Shown here one piece after another: positions 33,087-39,559 of a stretch of 39,559 bases of DNA. Location: positions 1 through 39,559 of the forward strand of contig JAFUKO010000132.1 of the NCBI GenBank assembly GCA_017473555.1, read 5' to 3'. The stretch is from Ruminococcus sp. Its GTDB lineage: Bacteria; Bacillota; Clostridia; Oscillospirales; Acutalibacteraceae. The notes under the pieces were generated by a model that saw only the letters and a program-made list of their open reading frames with translations, made no database searches and was not told the origin of the DNA. The first letter of the stretch is position 1. Each line of letters starts with the position of its first letter. The position numbers were made by a program, and so were the translations under genes.

Positions 33087-33440
33087 ATGGAGAGGTTTTT
33101 TAACTTTTTTAAAAGTACAAAAATACTGATAATCGCTTGTCTTATGTTACTGTTGGTTATGATACTTTTCAGTGTTTACGATGTAGCTGTAGACAAAACC
33201 GACCGCTATGCCTATGACAAGGAAGAAATAGAGAGTATGGAAGTAGAGCTTGTAAATATCAACAAAGCGGATTTAGATGCACTGTGCACCTTACCTGATG
33301 TCGGAATAGTCACAGCAAACGAGATTATAAATTACAGAAATGAAAACGGGGAGTTTAAAAGTATAGAAGATATACAATATGTCAAGGGTATCAGCTATAA
33401 TGAGTACATAAAACTCTTACCGATGATTACGATTGAATAG
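33087..33440 (+). CDS. ComEA-like helix-hairpin-helix protein, membrane anchored
   Basis: A 117-aa protein with one membrane helix (about 12-32) and a C-terminal helix-hairpin-helix domain (about 56-115: VNINKADLDALCTLPDVGIV, then ENGEFKSIEDIQYVKGI). This is the arrangement of ComEA, which binds incoming DNA outside the membrane during natural transformation, but the linker is short. No comEC or comEB gene is adjacent, so a competence role is unproved; small HhH proteins of this kind also occur alone. It has its own promoter and terminator. Confidence 0.78.
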   Translation: MERFFNFFKSTKILIIACLMLLLVMILFSVYDVAVDKTDRYAYDKEEIESMEVELVNINKADLDALCTLPDVGIVTANEIINYRNENGEFKSIEDIQYVKGISYNEYIKLLPMITIE

Positions 33441-33445
33441 TAAAA

Positions 33446-33477
33446 AAAGCACCTGTTTGGGAGAACAGGTGCTTTTT
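33446..33477. terminator. Bidirectional terminator after the ComEA-like gene
   Basis: A stem AGCACCTGTT/AACAGGTGCT (33448-33457, 33464-33473) with A- and T-runs on either side. It can serve both the HhH gene and the convergent zinc-ribbon gene. Confidence 0.85.
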
Positions 33478-33506
33478 GTTATAGACTTAAGAATTATAGA
33501 TAAAAA

Positions 33507-33920
33507 TCAGAACAAAATATTCTTTTTGAAATCCTCGTTACAACGAGGACAGTGGATTTTCTGGTTACCTGTACGTTTTTTGAGTCTGAGCTGTGACTTG
33601 CAATACGGACATTTTACGTAGCGGTGGGTTTTAAAGTCACGGATTTTATAATACTGACGCTTTATAAATGTTTCAACAACAGTGTAGATGCTCTCAAACT
33701 TACGATTTTCGTACAGACGCTTGTTGATATTCTTTGACAATGCACGGAAAATATAAAGAGCAAACGGTACCGCTAAAACCACGAACAACCACGCTGAGCG
33801 AACAAACAGGTTGATGACATAGATAACAGCGGTGATGATGAGCAAAAATGTATTCAGTTTATCGTTACCGTAGCGGCCCTGCATAAAATCGGCCAGCTTA
33901 TACATTAAATTCTTGAACAT
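33507..33920 (-). CDS. Small membrane protein with C-terminal zinc ribbon
   Basis: A 137-aa protein with two adjacent hydrophobic segments (about 24-40 and 43-60) and a basic C-terminal tail carrying CPYC (104-107) and CPRC (124-127), a zinc-ribbon pair. I do not recognise a named family or function. The zinc ribbon should face the cytoplasm, where it might bind nucleic acid or protein. It is a single-gene unit; its start has a GGAAAG-type site. Its promoter is unclear. Confidence 0.7.
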   Translation of the reverse strand: MFKNLMYKLADFMQGRYGNDKLNTFLLIITAVIYVINLFVRSAWLFVVLAVPFALYIFRALSKNINKRLYENRKFESIYTVVETFIKRQYYKIRDFKTHRYVKCPYCKSQLRLKKRTGNQKIHCPRCNEDFKKNILF

Positions 33921-34000
33921 AAAATCTTTCCTTATAATAATACTGTCAATATCTTAGCACAAGGAAAGTGCCAATTCAAGAACAAAGTGTTAACTTTTCG

Positions 34001-34951
34001 TTACTTCTTTACATCAAGTTGTGCGTAGCACTCGTTAAGCACGGTTGCACTGTCCCTGAGTTTTGAAAATTCATCACGCTGGAGTGAGAGTTCTAAGAGT
34101 GAGCGTACACCGTTGCGGTTAATAATACAAGGGTTGCCGATAAATACATCGTTTAATCCGTATTCGCCGTTCATTTTCGACGACACGGTGAGCACGCTGT
34201 TTTCGTTCTGGAAAATTGCATTGACGATTCTGACTATCGCCATTCCGATGCCGTAGTAGGTAGCACCCTTTGCTTTGATAATCTGCTGGGCAGAGGTGCG
34301 GACCTGTGTCGCTATTTCTTCAAGCTCAGAAAGTGAGAATTTATCTTTGTTGTCCTTTATAACATCGTATATCGGCTTTGTTGCAATCAGTGCTTGTGAC
34401 CACGGTACAAACTCGGAATCACCGTGCTCACCTATTACATAGCCATGGATGTTTCGTGCGTCGATTTGGAAGTAGTCGCCTGCAAGATACCTGAGTCTTG
34501 CTGTATCAAGGGTAGTGCCTGTGCCAATTACCTTGTTCCACTCAAATCCTGACATATCGTAGGTGATGCGTGTCATAATATCAACAGGGTTTGTAGCAAC
34601 TAAAAATATGCCGCAAAATCCGTTTTCTAAAACTGGGTGGATTATCGACTCGAAAACCTTTGCGTTTCTGGAGAGTAGCTCTAAACGTGACTCGCCTTCT
34701 TTCTGGTTGACTCCTGCACAGATAACTACTATGTCGGCGTCTTTGCAGTCACTATACTCACCAGCGTAAATCTTCATAGCGGTGCGTGAAAACGCAAGTC
34801 CGTGGTTTAAGTCCATCGCTTCACCGATTGCACGCTCTTTGTTTAGATCAATCAGCACAAGCTCGTCACAGGCATTCTGATTAAGTGATGCATAAGCAAA
34901 GCTCATACCGACCATTCCTGTGCCGACGAGTACTACTTTTCTTTGGTCCAT
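34001..34951 (-). CDS. ldh: L-lactate dehydrogenase
   Basis: A 316-aa NAD-dependent L-lactate dehydrogenase, interconverting pyruvate and L-lactate in fermentation. The N-terminal VGTGMVGMSFAY binds NAD. Q83 in VNQKEGESRL selects pyruvate over oxaloacetate (malate dehydrogenase has Arg there). R89 and N121 (ATNPVDIM), R152 (TARLR) and catalytic H176 (IGEHGDSE) complete the active site. The start follows AAAGGTGAT. It is divergent from the CLC gene. It gives the organism a way to reoxidise NADH to lactate. Confidence 0.95.
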   Translation of the reverse strand: MDQRKVVLVGTGMVGMSFAYASLNQNACDELVLIDLNKERAIGEAMDLNHGLAFSRTAMKIYAGEYSDCKDADIVVICAGVNQKEGESRLELLSRNAKVFESIIHPVLENGFCGIFLVATNPVDIMTRITYDMSGFEWNKVIGTGTTLDTARLRYLAGDYFQIDARNIHGYVIGEHGDSEFVPWSQALIATKPIYDVIKDNKDKFSLSELEEIATQVRTSAQQIIKAKGATYYGIGMAIVRIVNAIFQNENSVLTVSSKMNGEYGLNDVFIGNPCIINRNGVRSLLELSLQRDEFSKLRDSATVLNECYAQLDVKK

Positions 34952-35011
34952 TTTATCACCTTTCCTTTTTATTTATTTTTAGTATATTTGCTCCAATTAT
35001 GTGATACTGTC

Positions 35012-35040
35012 TTGAACTTATGCGATTTCATAGTTATAAT
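35012..35040 (+). promoter_or_regulatory. Promoter of the CLC gene
   Basis: TTGAAC (35012-35017), 17-bp spacer, TATAAT (35035-35040). The transcript should start about 17 nt before the start codon, which leaves no room for a riboswitch leader. Confidence 0.75.
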
Positions 35041-35063
35041 GTAGGTGTAAAGGTGGGGGATAT

Positions 35064-36332
35064 ATGGGAAAAGTCAAGAGTAAAGTGCTACATAAGACCA
35101 AAAGAGTCTGGCAGTACATTTTTTCTTTTTTGAAATGGGTTTTTATCGCTTTGATAACCGGTGCGATAGGCGGAGGAATCGGAGGCTTGTTCCGTTTCTG
35201 TGTTGATATTGCGACTAAAGTCAGACATGCACACGAGTATCTGATTTTATTCTTACCGCTTGGCGGATTGGTGATAGTTTTTCTTTATCATATAACTAAG
35301 CTTAGTGAAAATGCGGACACTAATCTGGTTATTAAATCTATCCGAAGTGACGAAAGAGTTCCGATGTTGCTTGCTCCTGTTATTTTTGTCAGTACGGTTA
35401 TCACTCATCTTCTGGGTGGATCAGCTGGTAGAGAGGGTGCGGCACTTCAGCTGGGCGGATGTATCGGAGAGCAGGTAGGCGACCTGTTCAAACTCGATGA
35501 AAAAGATATGCACATCTGTGTTCTGTGCGGAATGAGCGGGTTGTTTTCTGCACTTTTCGGAACTCCGCTGACGGCGACGATATTTGCTATGGAAGTAATC
35601 TCTGTCGGTATTTTCTACTACAGTGCGTTTGTGCCATGTCTGGTGTCATCGCTTGTGTCGGTTTCGATTACAGCGCTTATGGGACTGGAACCTGTACATT
35701 TTGCTTTGAATAATGTGCCACAGGTGGATATGTGGTCTGTGATTAAAGTCGGTTTTGTCGGCGTGGGCTGTGCGGTAATGGGAATACTGTTTTGCCTTGC
35801 TCTAAGAGTTTCTCACAAGTATTCTGCGAAATTTATCAAAAACGATTACTTAAGAGTAGTTGTGGGCGGTTTGCTTATCATAGGACTGACAGCTTTAATG
35901 GGCACACGATACAATGGTATCGGCGAAGATGTTATCCACTCGGCTTTCCAATACGGTGATATTAATTGGTATGACCCGTTTATGAAGATACTGTTTACTG
36001 CGATTACTATCGGTTTCGGCTTTAAGGGTGGCGAGATTATTCCTACGCTGTTCATCGGTGCAACATTCGGCTATGTTGTAGGAGGAGCTATTGGTCTTGA
36101 CCCTGCTTTTGCGGCGGCTGTTGCTATGGTGGCACTTTTCTGTGCTGTTGTTAACTGTCCGATGGCGTCACTGGCTTTGAGTGTTGAGCTGTTCTCGGGT
36201 GGTTCAATCATACTGTTTGCTGTATCGCTTGCTGTGAGCTTTATGCTCTCAGGCTACTACGGTCTGTACTCAGGTCAGAAGATTGTTTACTCAAAGCGCA
36301 GAGCCCGTTTTGTTGACAGAAATGCTAAGTAA
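35064..36332 (+). CDS. CLC-family anion channel/antiporter, possibly fluoride type
   Basis: A 422-aa polytopic CLC protein with about ten membrane segments. GGSAGREGAALQLGG (from about 118) is the GREG motif; the Pro found after it in chloride-type CLCs is replaced by Ala. ENADTNLVIKSI stands where chloride CLCs have GSGIP, and it recalls the GNNLI of fluoride-exporting CLC-F proteins. GGEIIPTLFIGATFGYVVGG is a third conserved ion-path region. Fluoride/proton exchange is therefore possible, but chloride transport remains open. It has no fluoride riboswitch. The start follows an AAAGGTGGGG site. Confidence 0.82.
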   Translation: MGKVKSKVLHKTKRVWQYIFSFLKWVFIALITGAIGGGIGGLFRFCVDIATKVRHAHEYLILFLPLGGLVIVFLYHITKLSENADTNLVIKSIRSDERVPMLLAPVIFVSTVITHLLGGSAGREGAALQLGGCIGEQVGDLFKLDEKDMHICVLCGMSGLFSALFGTPLTATIFAMEVISVGIFYYSAFVPCLVSSLVSVSITALMGLEPVHFALNNVPQVDMWSVIKVGFVGVGCAVMGILFCLALRVSHKYSAKFIKNDYLRVVVGGLLIIGLTALMGTRYNGIGEDVIHSAFQYGDINWYDPFMKILFTAITIGFGFKGGEIIPTLFIGATFGYVVGGAIGLDPAFAAAVAMVALFCAVVNCPMASLALSVELFSGGSIILFAVSLAVSFMLSGYYGLYSGQKIVYSKRRARFVDRNAK

Positions 36333-36367
36333 CAAAGATTTTTCTGATGATAAGGTTATTAAAAAAT

Positions 36368-36402
36368 AAGAGGAGACACTGTGAAAAAGTGTCTCCTCTT
36401 TT
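36368..36402. terminator. Terminator after the CLC gene
   Basis: Stem AAGAGGAGACAC/GTGTCTCCTCTT (36368-36379, 36389-36400) followed by TTTTG; the A-rich left side makes it usable from the minus strand too. The stop of the convergent dehydrogenase gene is 2 bp away. Confidence 0.88.
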
Positions 36403-36403
36403 G

Positions 36404-37357
36404 TTATGGGTTATTCACTACGTTTTTAGGTTGACCTTTGATAAAACAATCGATGTTATCGTATACGATGTCGATGAGTCGCTCTCTGGTTTCAATCGGA
36501 GCCCACGCTATATGTGGGGTGATGAGCAGATTCTTTGTGTGTGGGAGCTTGCTATCCTTGCTCATAGGCTCTGTACTTAGCACATCAATCGCCGCTCCGC
36601 CCAGATGCTCGCTTTCTAATGCTGAGATTAGGTCCTGCTCGTTCATAACACCGCCTCGTGCTGTGTTGATGAAGAAAGAACCCTGCTTCATTTTAGAAAA
36701 CGCATCTTTGTTGAACATTTCATTTGAGTCGGCATTGAGCGGACAGTGAACGGTTACGATGTCGCTTTCTTTAAGCAGAGTTTCGAAATCTACAAAATTA
36801 ACTGAGTCAAAGTCTTTCTTTGAGCGGTTGAACGCAAGGACTTTCATATCAAACGCCAGAGCAATTTTTGCGACAGCCTGTCCGATTGCACCAAAGCCAA
36901 CGATACCGATTGTTTTGCCTGCGACTTCGTTTAATGGAAATACAAACGGCGAAAAAGTTTCTGCAGTCTGCCAACCACCATCGTGACAAAAAGCATTGTA
37001 TTTTCCGACATTTGAATAGTGCTCTAAAATTAAAGCAAAGGTGTGTTGAGCGACAGCGTTTGTCGAGTATGAGCCTGCATTGCAAACTGTGATACCATGC
37101 TGGCTGCAATAATCTATGTCGATATTGTTATAGCCTGTGGCAAAAAGTCCGATGTATCTGAGCTTGTCAGCACCACTGAGGCTGTTTTTATCAAGCAGAG
37201 TTTTGTTGCATATTACAGCGTCGGCGTCCTTTATGCGTGACTCTATTTCTTCGTACTTAGTAAGGTTGTATGTAACAACCTCTCCAAAATCGGAGAGTGA
37301 TGAAAGCAAGATGTCGCCTTTTGTAATAGTCTGTGCGTCTAAAATTACTATTTTCAT
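36404..37357 (-). CDS. D-isomer-specific 2-hydroxyacid dehydrogenase
   Basis: A 317-aa NAD(P)-dependent enzyme that reduces a 2-oxoacid to a D-2-hydroxyacid or the reverse. The Rossmann motif GFGAIG (154-159) and catalytic R234 (NTARGG), E263 (STEP) and H282 (TPHIAW) are present. The overall pattern is closest to glycerate/hydroxypyruvate or D-lactate-type relatives, and substrate choice is not certain. It would act in the cytoplasm. The start has a GAGG site. A promoter overlapping the end of the upstream lipase gene suggests separate transcription. Confidence 0.88.
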   Translation of the reverse strand: MKIVILDAQTITKGDILLSSLSDFGEVVTYNLTKYEEIESRIKDADAVICNKTLLDKNSLSGADKLRYIGLFATGYNNIDIDYCSQHGITVCNAGSYSTNAVAQHTFALILEHYSNVGKYNAFCHDGGWQTAETFSPFVFPLNEVAGKTIGIVGFGAIGQAVAKIALAFDMKVLAFNRSKKDFDSVNFVDFETLLKESDIVTVHCPLNADSNEMFNKDAFSKMKQGSFFINTARGGVMNEQDLISALESEHLGGAAIDVLSTEPMSKDSKLPHTKNLLITPHIAWAPIETRERLIDIVYDNIDCFIKGQPKNVVNNP

Positions 37358-37386
37358 ATTATTACCTCATTAAGTTTTATACCTTG

Positions 37387-37415
37387 ATTATAGTATGAGA
37401 GCGCTCAAAAATCAA
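37387..37415 (-). promoter_or_regulatory. Promoter of the 2-hydroxyacid dehydrogenase gene
   Basis: On the minus strand: TTGATT (37415-37410), 17-bp spacer, TATAAT (37392-37387), about 30 bp upstream of the start. Its -35 box overlaps the stop codon of the lipase-like gene. Confidence 0.7.
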
Positions 37416-38662
37416 TCTATATCCTCGAGATACACGCTCATCCACGCAAGATAGGTTTCAGCGGTGTGGGCGTAGGCTATCATAGAGTTTTCGTAATCTA
37501 AAGAAAAATCCCCTGTGGTTTCCTCCATACCGCTCATTATATAGTTTGCAAACGGTTCAAATACTGTGCCCTGTGAGCCTAAAAGAATAAGTCCGTTTGA
37601 TATCAGGTTTTCGTTGTTTAAGACATTTGCTACTACCGTCATATACTCGTAAACACTAAGCTCCAGTCCTGCTATCTCATACTTTGTGTCGTAGTAATCA
37701 TTGACAGTAGGGGCGAGTTTAAAGGCTGAATTTATAAACTCGTCCTGCTTTTTAGTGCCACCGTAGGTTTTGAACTCCCGACCTTTCAGTTCTTCATAAT
37801 AAGCAGAGACTTTTTGTAGCTTTTCGTTGTAGGCTTCACTTCCATTATTTGTCGGGAAAGTTATGGTTGTTCCGTATTTTGTAAAGCCCCAGTCCTTGAG
37901 CGGAATATGGGCGATGAAATCCTCGGGGTTCACAAAATTAAATATGCCTGAGTATCTGCCGTCTTTGGCATTTTCGTCGGTTGTAGTGTTAGGGGTAGCG
38001 AAGGTATAGGCGTAGATGTTGTTTGGACCATAGGTGTCAATCAGCGATTTGGACACAAGATTTGCAACCGCCGCACCACGAGAGTGTCCTGTTACTAAAA
38101 ACTTACAGTGGTCTCTGTCTATGCCGTAATTTGCTATATACATATCGAGCTTCTCGAGCGCAAATTCGCTTGCGCTATTAAATCCGTGGTGTACCTTAGT
38201 GGTGTTGATATCACGTCCGATGTCAAAGTTTGAATACCATTCTTTTTCATAAGTACCACGGAATATTATAGCTACAATAGTGGTGTCGGGTAGTTTTTTA
38301 GACGCTATGACGGTGCCGACGGCATCACTGTTGTAATCGTCGGCGAAGTTGAATTTTGAAAGATGTTCAAAGCCCATAACTTCAAGGTTGTCAAGTGCGT
38401 AGGTGTAGCTGTAGGCTGCTGACGAAAGCGTTAACGACAGCATAGCTAAATTCTTGTTGAATTTACTCGGAACATCGTTGAAAGCAACATCGCTGAGCTC
38501 TATATCGCAAGGAAAGGTTGCAACGTCGCCGTTTGTCTGTAATGGTGTTGTGACAAATTGTAAAGTATAGCTATCAAGTGTAGTCTGACAAGATGTAAGC
38601 ATAATCATTCCTCCGAGAGGTAGTATTACACAAAGTAGTGTGGATATGATTTTTTTGAGCAT
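37412..38662 (-). CDS. Lipase-class-3-like lipoprotein
   Basis: A 416-aa alpha/beta hydrolase. The N-terminal MLKKIISTLLCVILPLGGMI and lipobox LTSC (Cys25) mark it as a lipoprotein anchored outside the membrane. The nucleophile Ser194 lies in TGHSRGAA, the family-typical GxSxG, preceded by AIIFRGT (oxyanion region). NPEDFIAHIP (246-255) holds the probable catalytic Asp and perhaps His. It should hydrolyse an ester outside the cell, such as a lipid or acylated polymer; the substrate is unknown. It is divergent from the YD-repeat lipoprotein gene. Confidence 0.84.
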   Translation of the reverse strand: MLKKIISTLLCVILPLGGMIMLTSCQTTLDSYTLQFVTTPLQTNGDVATFPCDIELSDVAFNDVPSKFNKNLAMLSLTLSSAAYSYTYALDNLEVMGFEHLSKFNFADDYNSDAVGTVIASKKLPDTTIVAIIFRGTYEKEWYSNFDIGRDINTTKVHHGFNSASEFALEKLDMYIANYGIDRDHCKFLVTGHSRGAAVANLVSKSLIDTYGPNNIYAYTFATPNTTTDENAKDGRYSGIFNFVNPEDFIAHIPLKDWGFTKYGTTITFPTNNGSEAYNEKLQKVSAYYEELKGREFKTYGGTKKQDEFINSAFKLAPTVNDYYDTKYEIAGLELSVYEYMTVVANVLNNENLISNGLILLGSQGTVFEPFANYIMSGMEETTGDFSLDYENSMIAYAHTAETYLAWMSVYLEDID

Positions 38663-38702
38663 ATAATTCCCCTTGCTTTATTATTAGGTTACAATTTTGT
38701 TG

Positions 38703-38730
38703 TTGACACTATTGCTTTTGGTGATATAAT
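38703..38730 (+). promoter_or_regulatory. Promoter of the YD-repeat lipoprotein gene
   Basis: TTGACA (38703-38708), 16-bp spacer, TATAAT (38725-38730). The expected transcript start near 38737 rules out a start codon at 38738. Confidence 0.78.
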
Positions 38731-38779
38731 TTACTTTGTGAAACAATATATGTACATTTTTGTAAAGGAGATATACAAA

Positions 38780-39415
38780 ATGCAGAAAGTTAATTTTTCA
38801 AAAAGACTTGTATCTATATTATTAGCAATTCTTGTGGTATTATCCTGTACAGTTGTTTTTGCAGGCTGTAAAGATGATAAGAAGGATATTCCTAAGGATC
38901 TTGAGGTTTACAACTATGATAAGAGCGGTAACCCAACCGGCTACTACAAGAACGAGTACGATGAGGGTGGCAACTGTATAAAGAACGCTAACTATGACTC
39001 TGAGGGTAATCTTTTAGGTTACACAGAGAATGAATATGACGCTAGAGGTAACAAGATTAAGGTTACTTACTACGGCAAAGAGGATCAGGTTCAGGCTATC
39101 GCTAAGACTGAGTATGATGATCAGAACCGTATCACAAAGTACATCGATATCGATCCACAGGGCGTTGTTAAGAGCTACGTTGCTTATGAGTACAATGCTG
39201 CTGGTTACGAGCACAGAGTTTATCGCTATGACGGCGATGATACATTAAAGTCATACACAGAGTACGAGTATGATGCAAACAACAACTGCACTAAGATTAC
39301 TGAGTTTTCAGGTGCGGGTGAAGTTAAGTACTACATTGAGTACAAGATTGATGCTAATGGCGAAGAGAAGGCTTATCGCTATGATGCAGACGGTACACTC
39401 GTTTCAGTAGACTAA
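38780..39415 (+). CDS. Lipoprotein with YD/RHS-like repeats
   Basis: A 211-aa secreted lipoprotein. The signal peptide (RLVSILLAILVVLSCTVV, then lipobox VFAGC) is followed by about seven short repeats of the form YDxxGNxxxYxxxEYDxxGN, as in YD/RHS repeat proteins. These bind sugars or proteins in other systems, but the short length here argues against a polymorphic toxin. The start is ATG 38780, with AAAGGAG 9 nt upstream. The function is unknown. A terminator follows 15 bp after the stop. Confidence 0.82.
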   Translation: MQKVNFSKRLVSILLAILVVLSCTVVFAGCKDDKKDIPKDLEVYNYDKSGNPTGYYKNEYDEGGNCIKNANYDSEGNLLGYTENEYDARGNKIKVTYYGKEDQVQAIAKTEYDDQNRITKYIDIDPQGVVKSYVAYEYNAAGYEHRVYRYDGDDTLKSYTEYEYDANNNCTKITEFSGAGEVKYYIEYKIDANGEEKAYRYDADGTLVSVD

Positions 39416-39428
39416 TAGCGGATATATC

Positions 39429-39457
39429 AAGGGCAGCTCTTTTGGGCTGCCCTTTTT
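39429..39457 (+). terminator. Terminator after the YD-repeat lipoprotein
   Basis: GGGCAGC/GCTGCCC (39431-39437, 39446-39452) followed by TTTTT. Confidence 0.85.
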
Positions 39458-39472
39458 GTCTGCGTATATATG

Positions 39473-39497
39473 ATGAATTGTCAAACTAAGTGCAACA
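39473..39497. repeat. Terminal inverted repeat of the right IS30-like element
   Basis: TGAATTGTCAAACTAAGTGC then AACA matches the reverse complement of the left-edge repeat (116-140), sharing TGAATT and AAGTGCAACA. It overlaps the transposase stop codon. Chromosomal DNA should end just before it. Confidence 0.55.
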
Positions 39498-39559
39498 CTT
39501 TTCGAGATAATTCATAAACAAATCAACTGGTTTTTTGAAACCTAAAACTTTCTTGGGCC
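39486..39559 (-). CDS. IS30-family transposase, C-terminal fragment cut by the window edge
   Basis: Reading the minus strand into the window gives PKKVLGFKKPVDLF and then MNYLEKCCT before a TAG stop (39488-39486). IS30-family transposases end in a similar KxLGFKTP(x)E(x)F block. Only 23 codons are visible. Together with the left-edge N-terminal piece in the same orientation, this suggests two copies (or two halves) of the same element. The 58 bp between the terminator at 39457 and this gene hold the terminal repeat and nothing else I can name. Confidence 0.65.
   Translation of the reverse strand, partial: PKKVLGFKKPVDLFMNYLEKCCT

Noticed and set aside
35041-35063. Fluoride riboswitch ahead of the CLC gene
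   Set aside because: Only about 17-20 nt separate the transcript start and the start codon, too short for the motif.

Overview
The window looks like chromosomal DNA of an anaerobic, low-GC Gram-positive bacterium of the Clostridia, most likely a gut or rumen Ruminococcus-like organism. The clues are strong AGGAGG/AGGTGAT ribosome binding sites, T-box leaders, ferredoxin-dependent 2-oxoacid oxidoreductase genes, two secreted proteins with C-terminal dockerin repeats, and an L-lactate dehydrogenase. The taxonomic call is an inference. Both edges run into pieces of IS30-type insertion sequences (the 5' end of a transposase at the left edge, the 3' end of one at the right edge), so the window resembles an assembly piece bounded by copies of a repeated element.

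The centrepiece (871-19207) is a set of three T-box-controlled transcription units. T-box 1 (specifier ATC, Ile) precedes an acyl-CoA synthetase with an N-terminal XRE helix-turn-helix and cupin. T-box 2 (specifier GTA, Val) precedes a paralogous synthetase, a ParA-like NTPase, a four-subunit 2-oxoacid:ferredoxin oxidoreductase (ferredoxin, alpha, TPP-binding beta, gamma) and a branched-chain aminotransferase. T-box 3 (specifier CTC, Leu) precedes a 2-isopropylmalate-synthase-like protein whose catalytic residues are lost but whose C-terminal regulatory domain is kept, a TIM-barrel/acyl-CoA-synthetase fusion and an amidohydrolase. T-boxes switch genes on when the cognate tRNA is uncharged, so these units should serve amino acid supply. 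The simplest model is branched-chain amino acid synthesis from branched short-chain fatty acids: 2-methylbutyrate, isobutyrate and isovalerate are activated to CoA esters, reductively carboxylated with reduced ferredoxin, and transaminated to Ile, Val and Leu. Each synthetase would be tuned by its own product's tRNA. The chemistry is known physiologically in rumen bacteria; the three-way T-box wiring, the XRE-cupin and TIM-barrel fusions and the pseudo-LeuA are the unusual parts. Two dockerin proteins (10672-13987) sit between the Val and Leu units.

The rest is mixed housekeeping and envelope functions. From 19392 to 22541 lies a BlaI-type repressor and a BlaR1-like M56 membrane protease with two clear BlaI operators. 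Then come a metallo-beta-lactamase-fold hydrolase and a MecA-like adaptor (minus strand), an intracellular GH13 glucosidase, tryptophanyl-tRNA synthetase with a class I/II aminotransferase, a DHHW protein with a Nudix hydrolase, and a second DHHW protein with an MBOAT acyltransferase (a likely envelope O-acetylation pair). The right end holds a ComEA-like helix-hairpin-helix protein, a zinc-ribbon membrane protein, L-lactate dehydrogenase, a CLC-type channel/antiporter, a D-2-hydroxyacid dehydrogenase, a lipase-like lipoprotein and a YD-repeat lipoprotein. Most units have a consensus sigma-A promoter with 16-17 bp spacing and end in clear intrinsic terminators. I see no rRNA, tRNA or CRISPR array.
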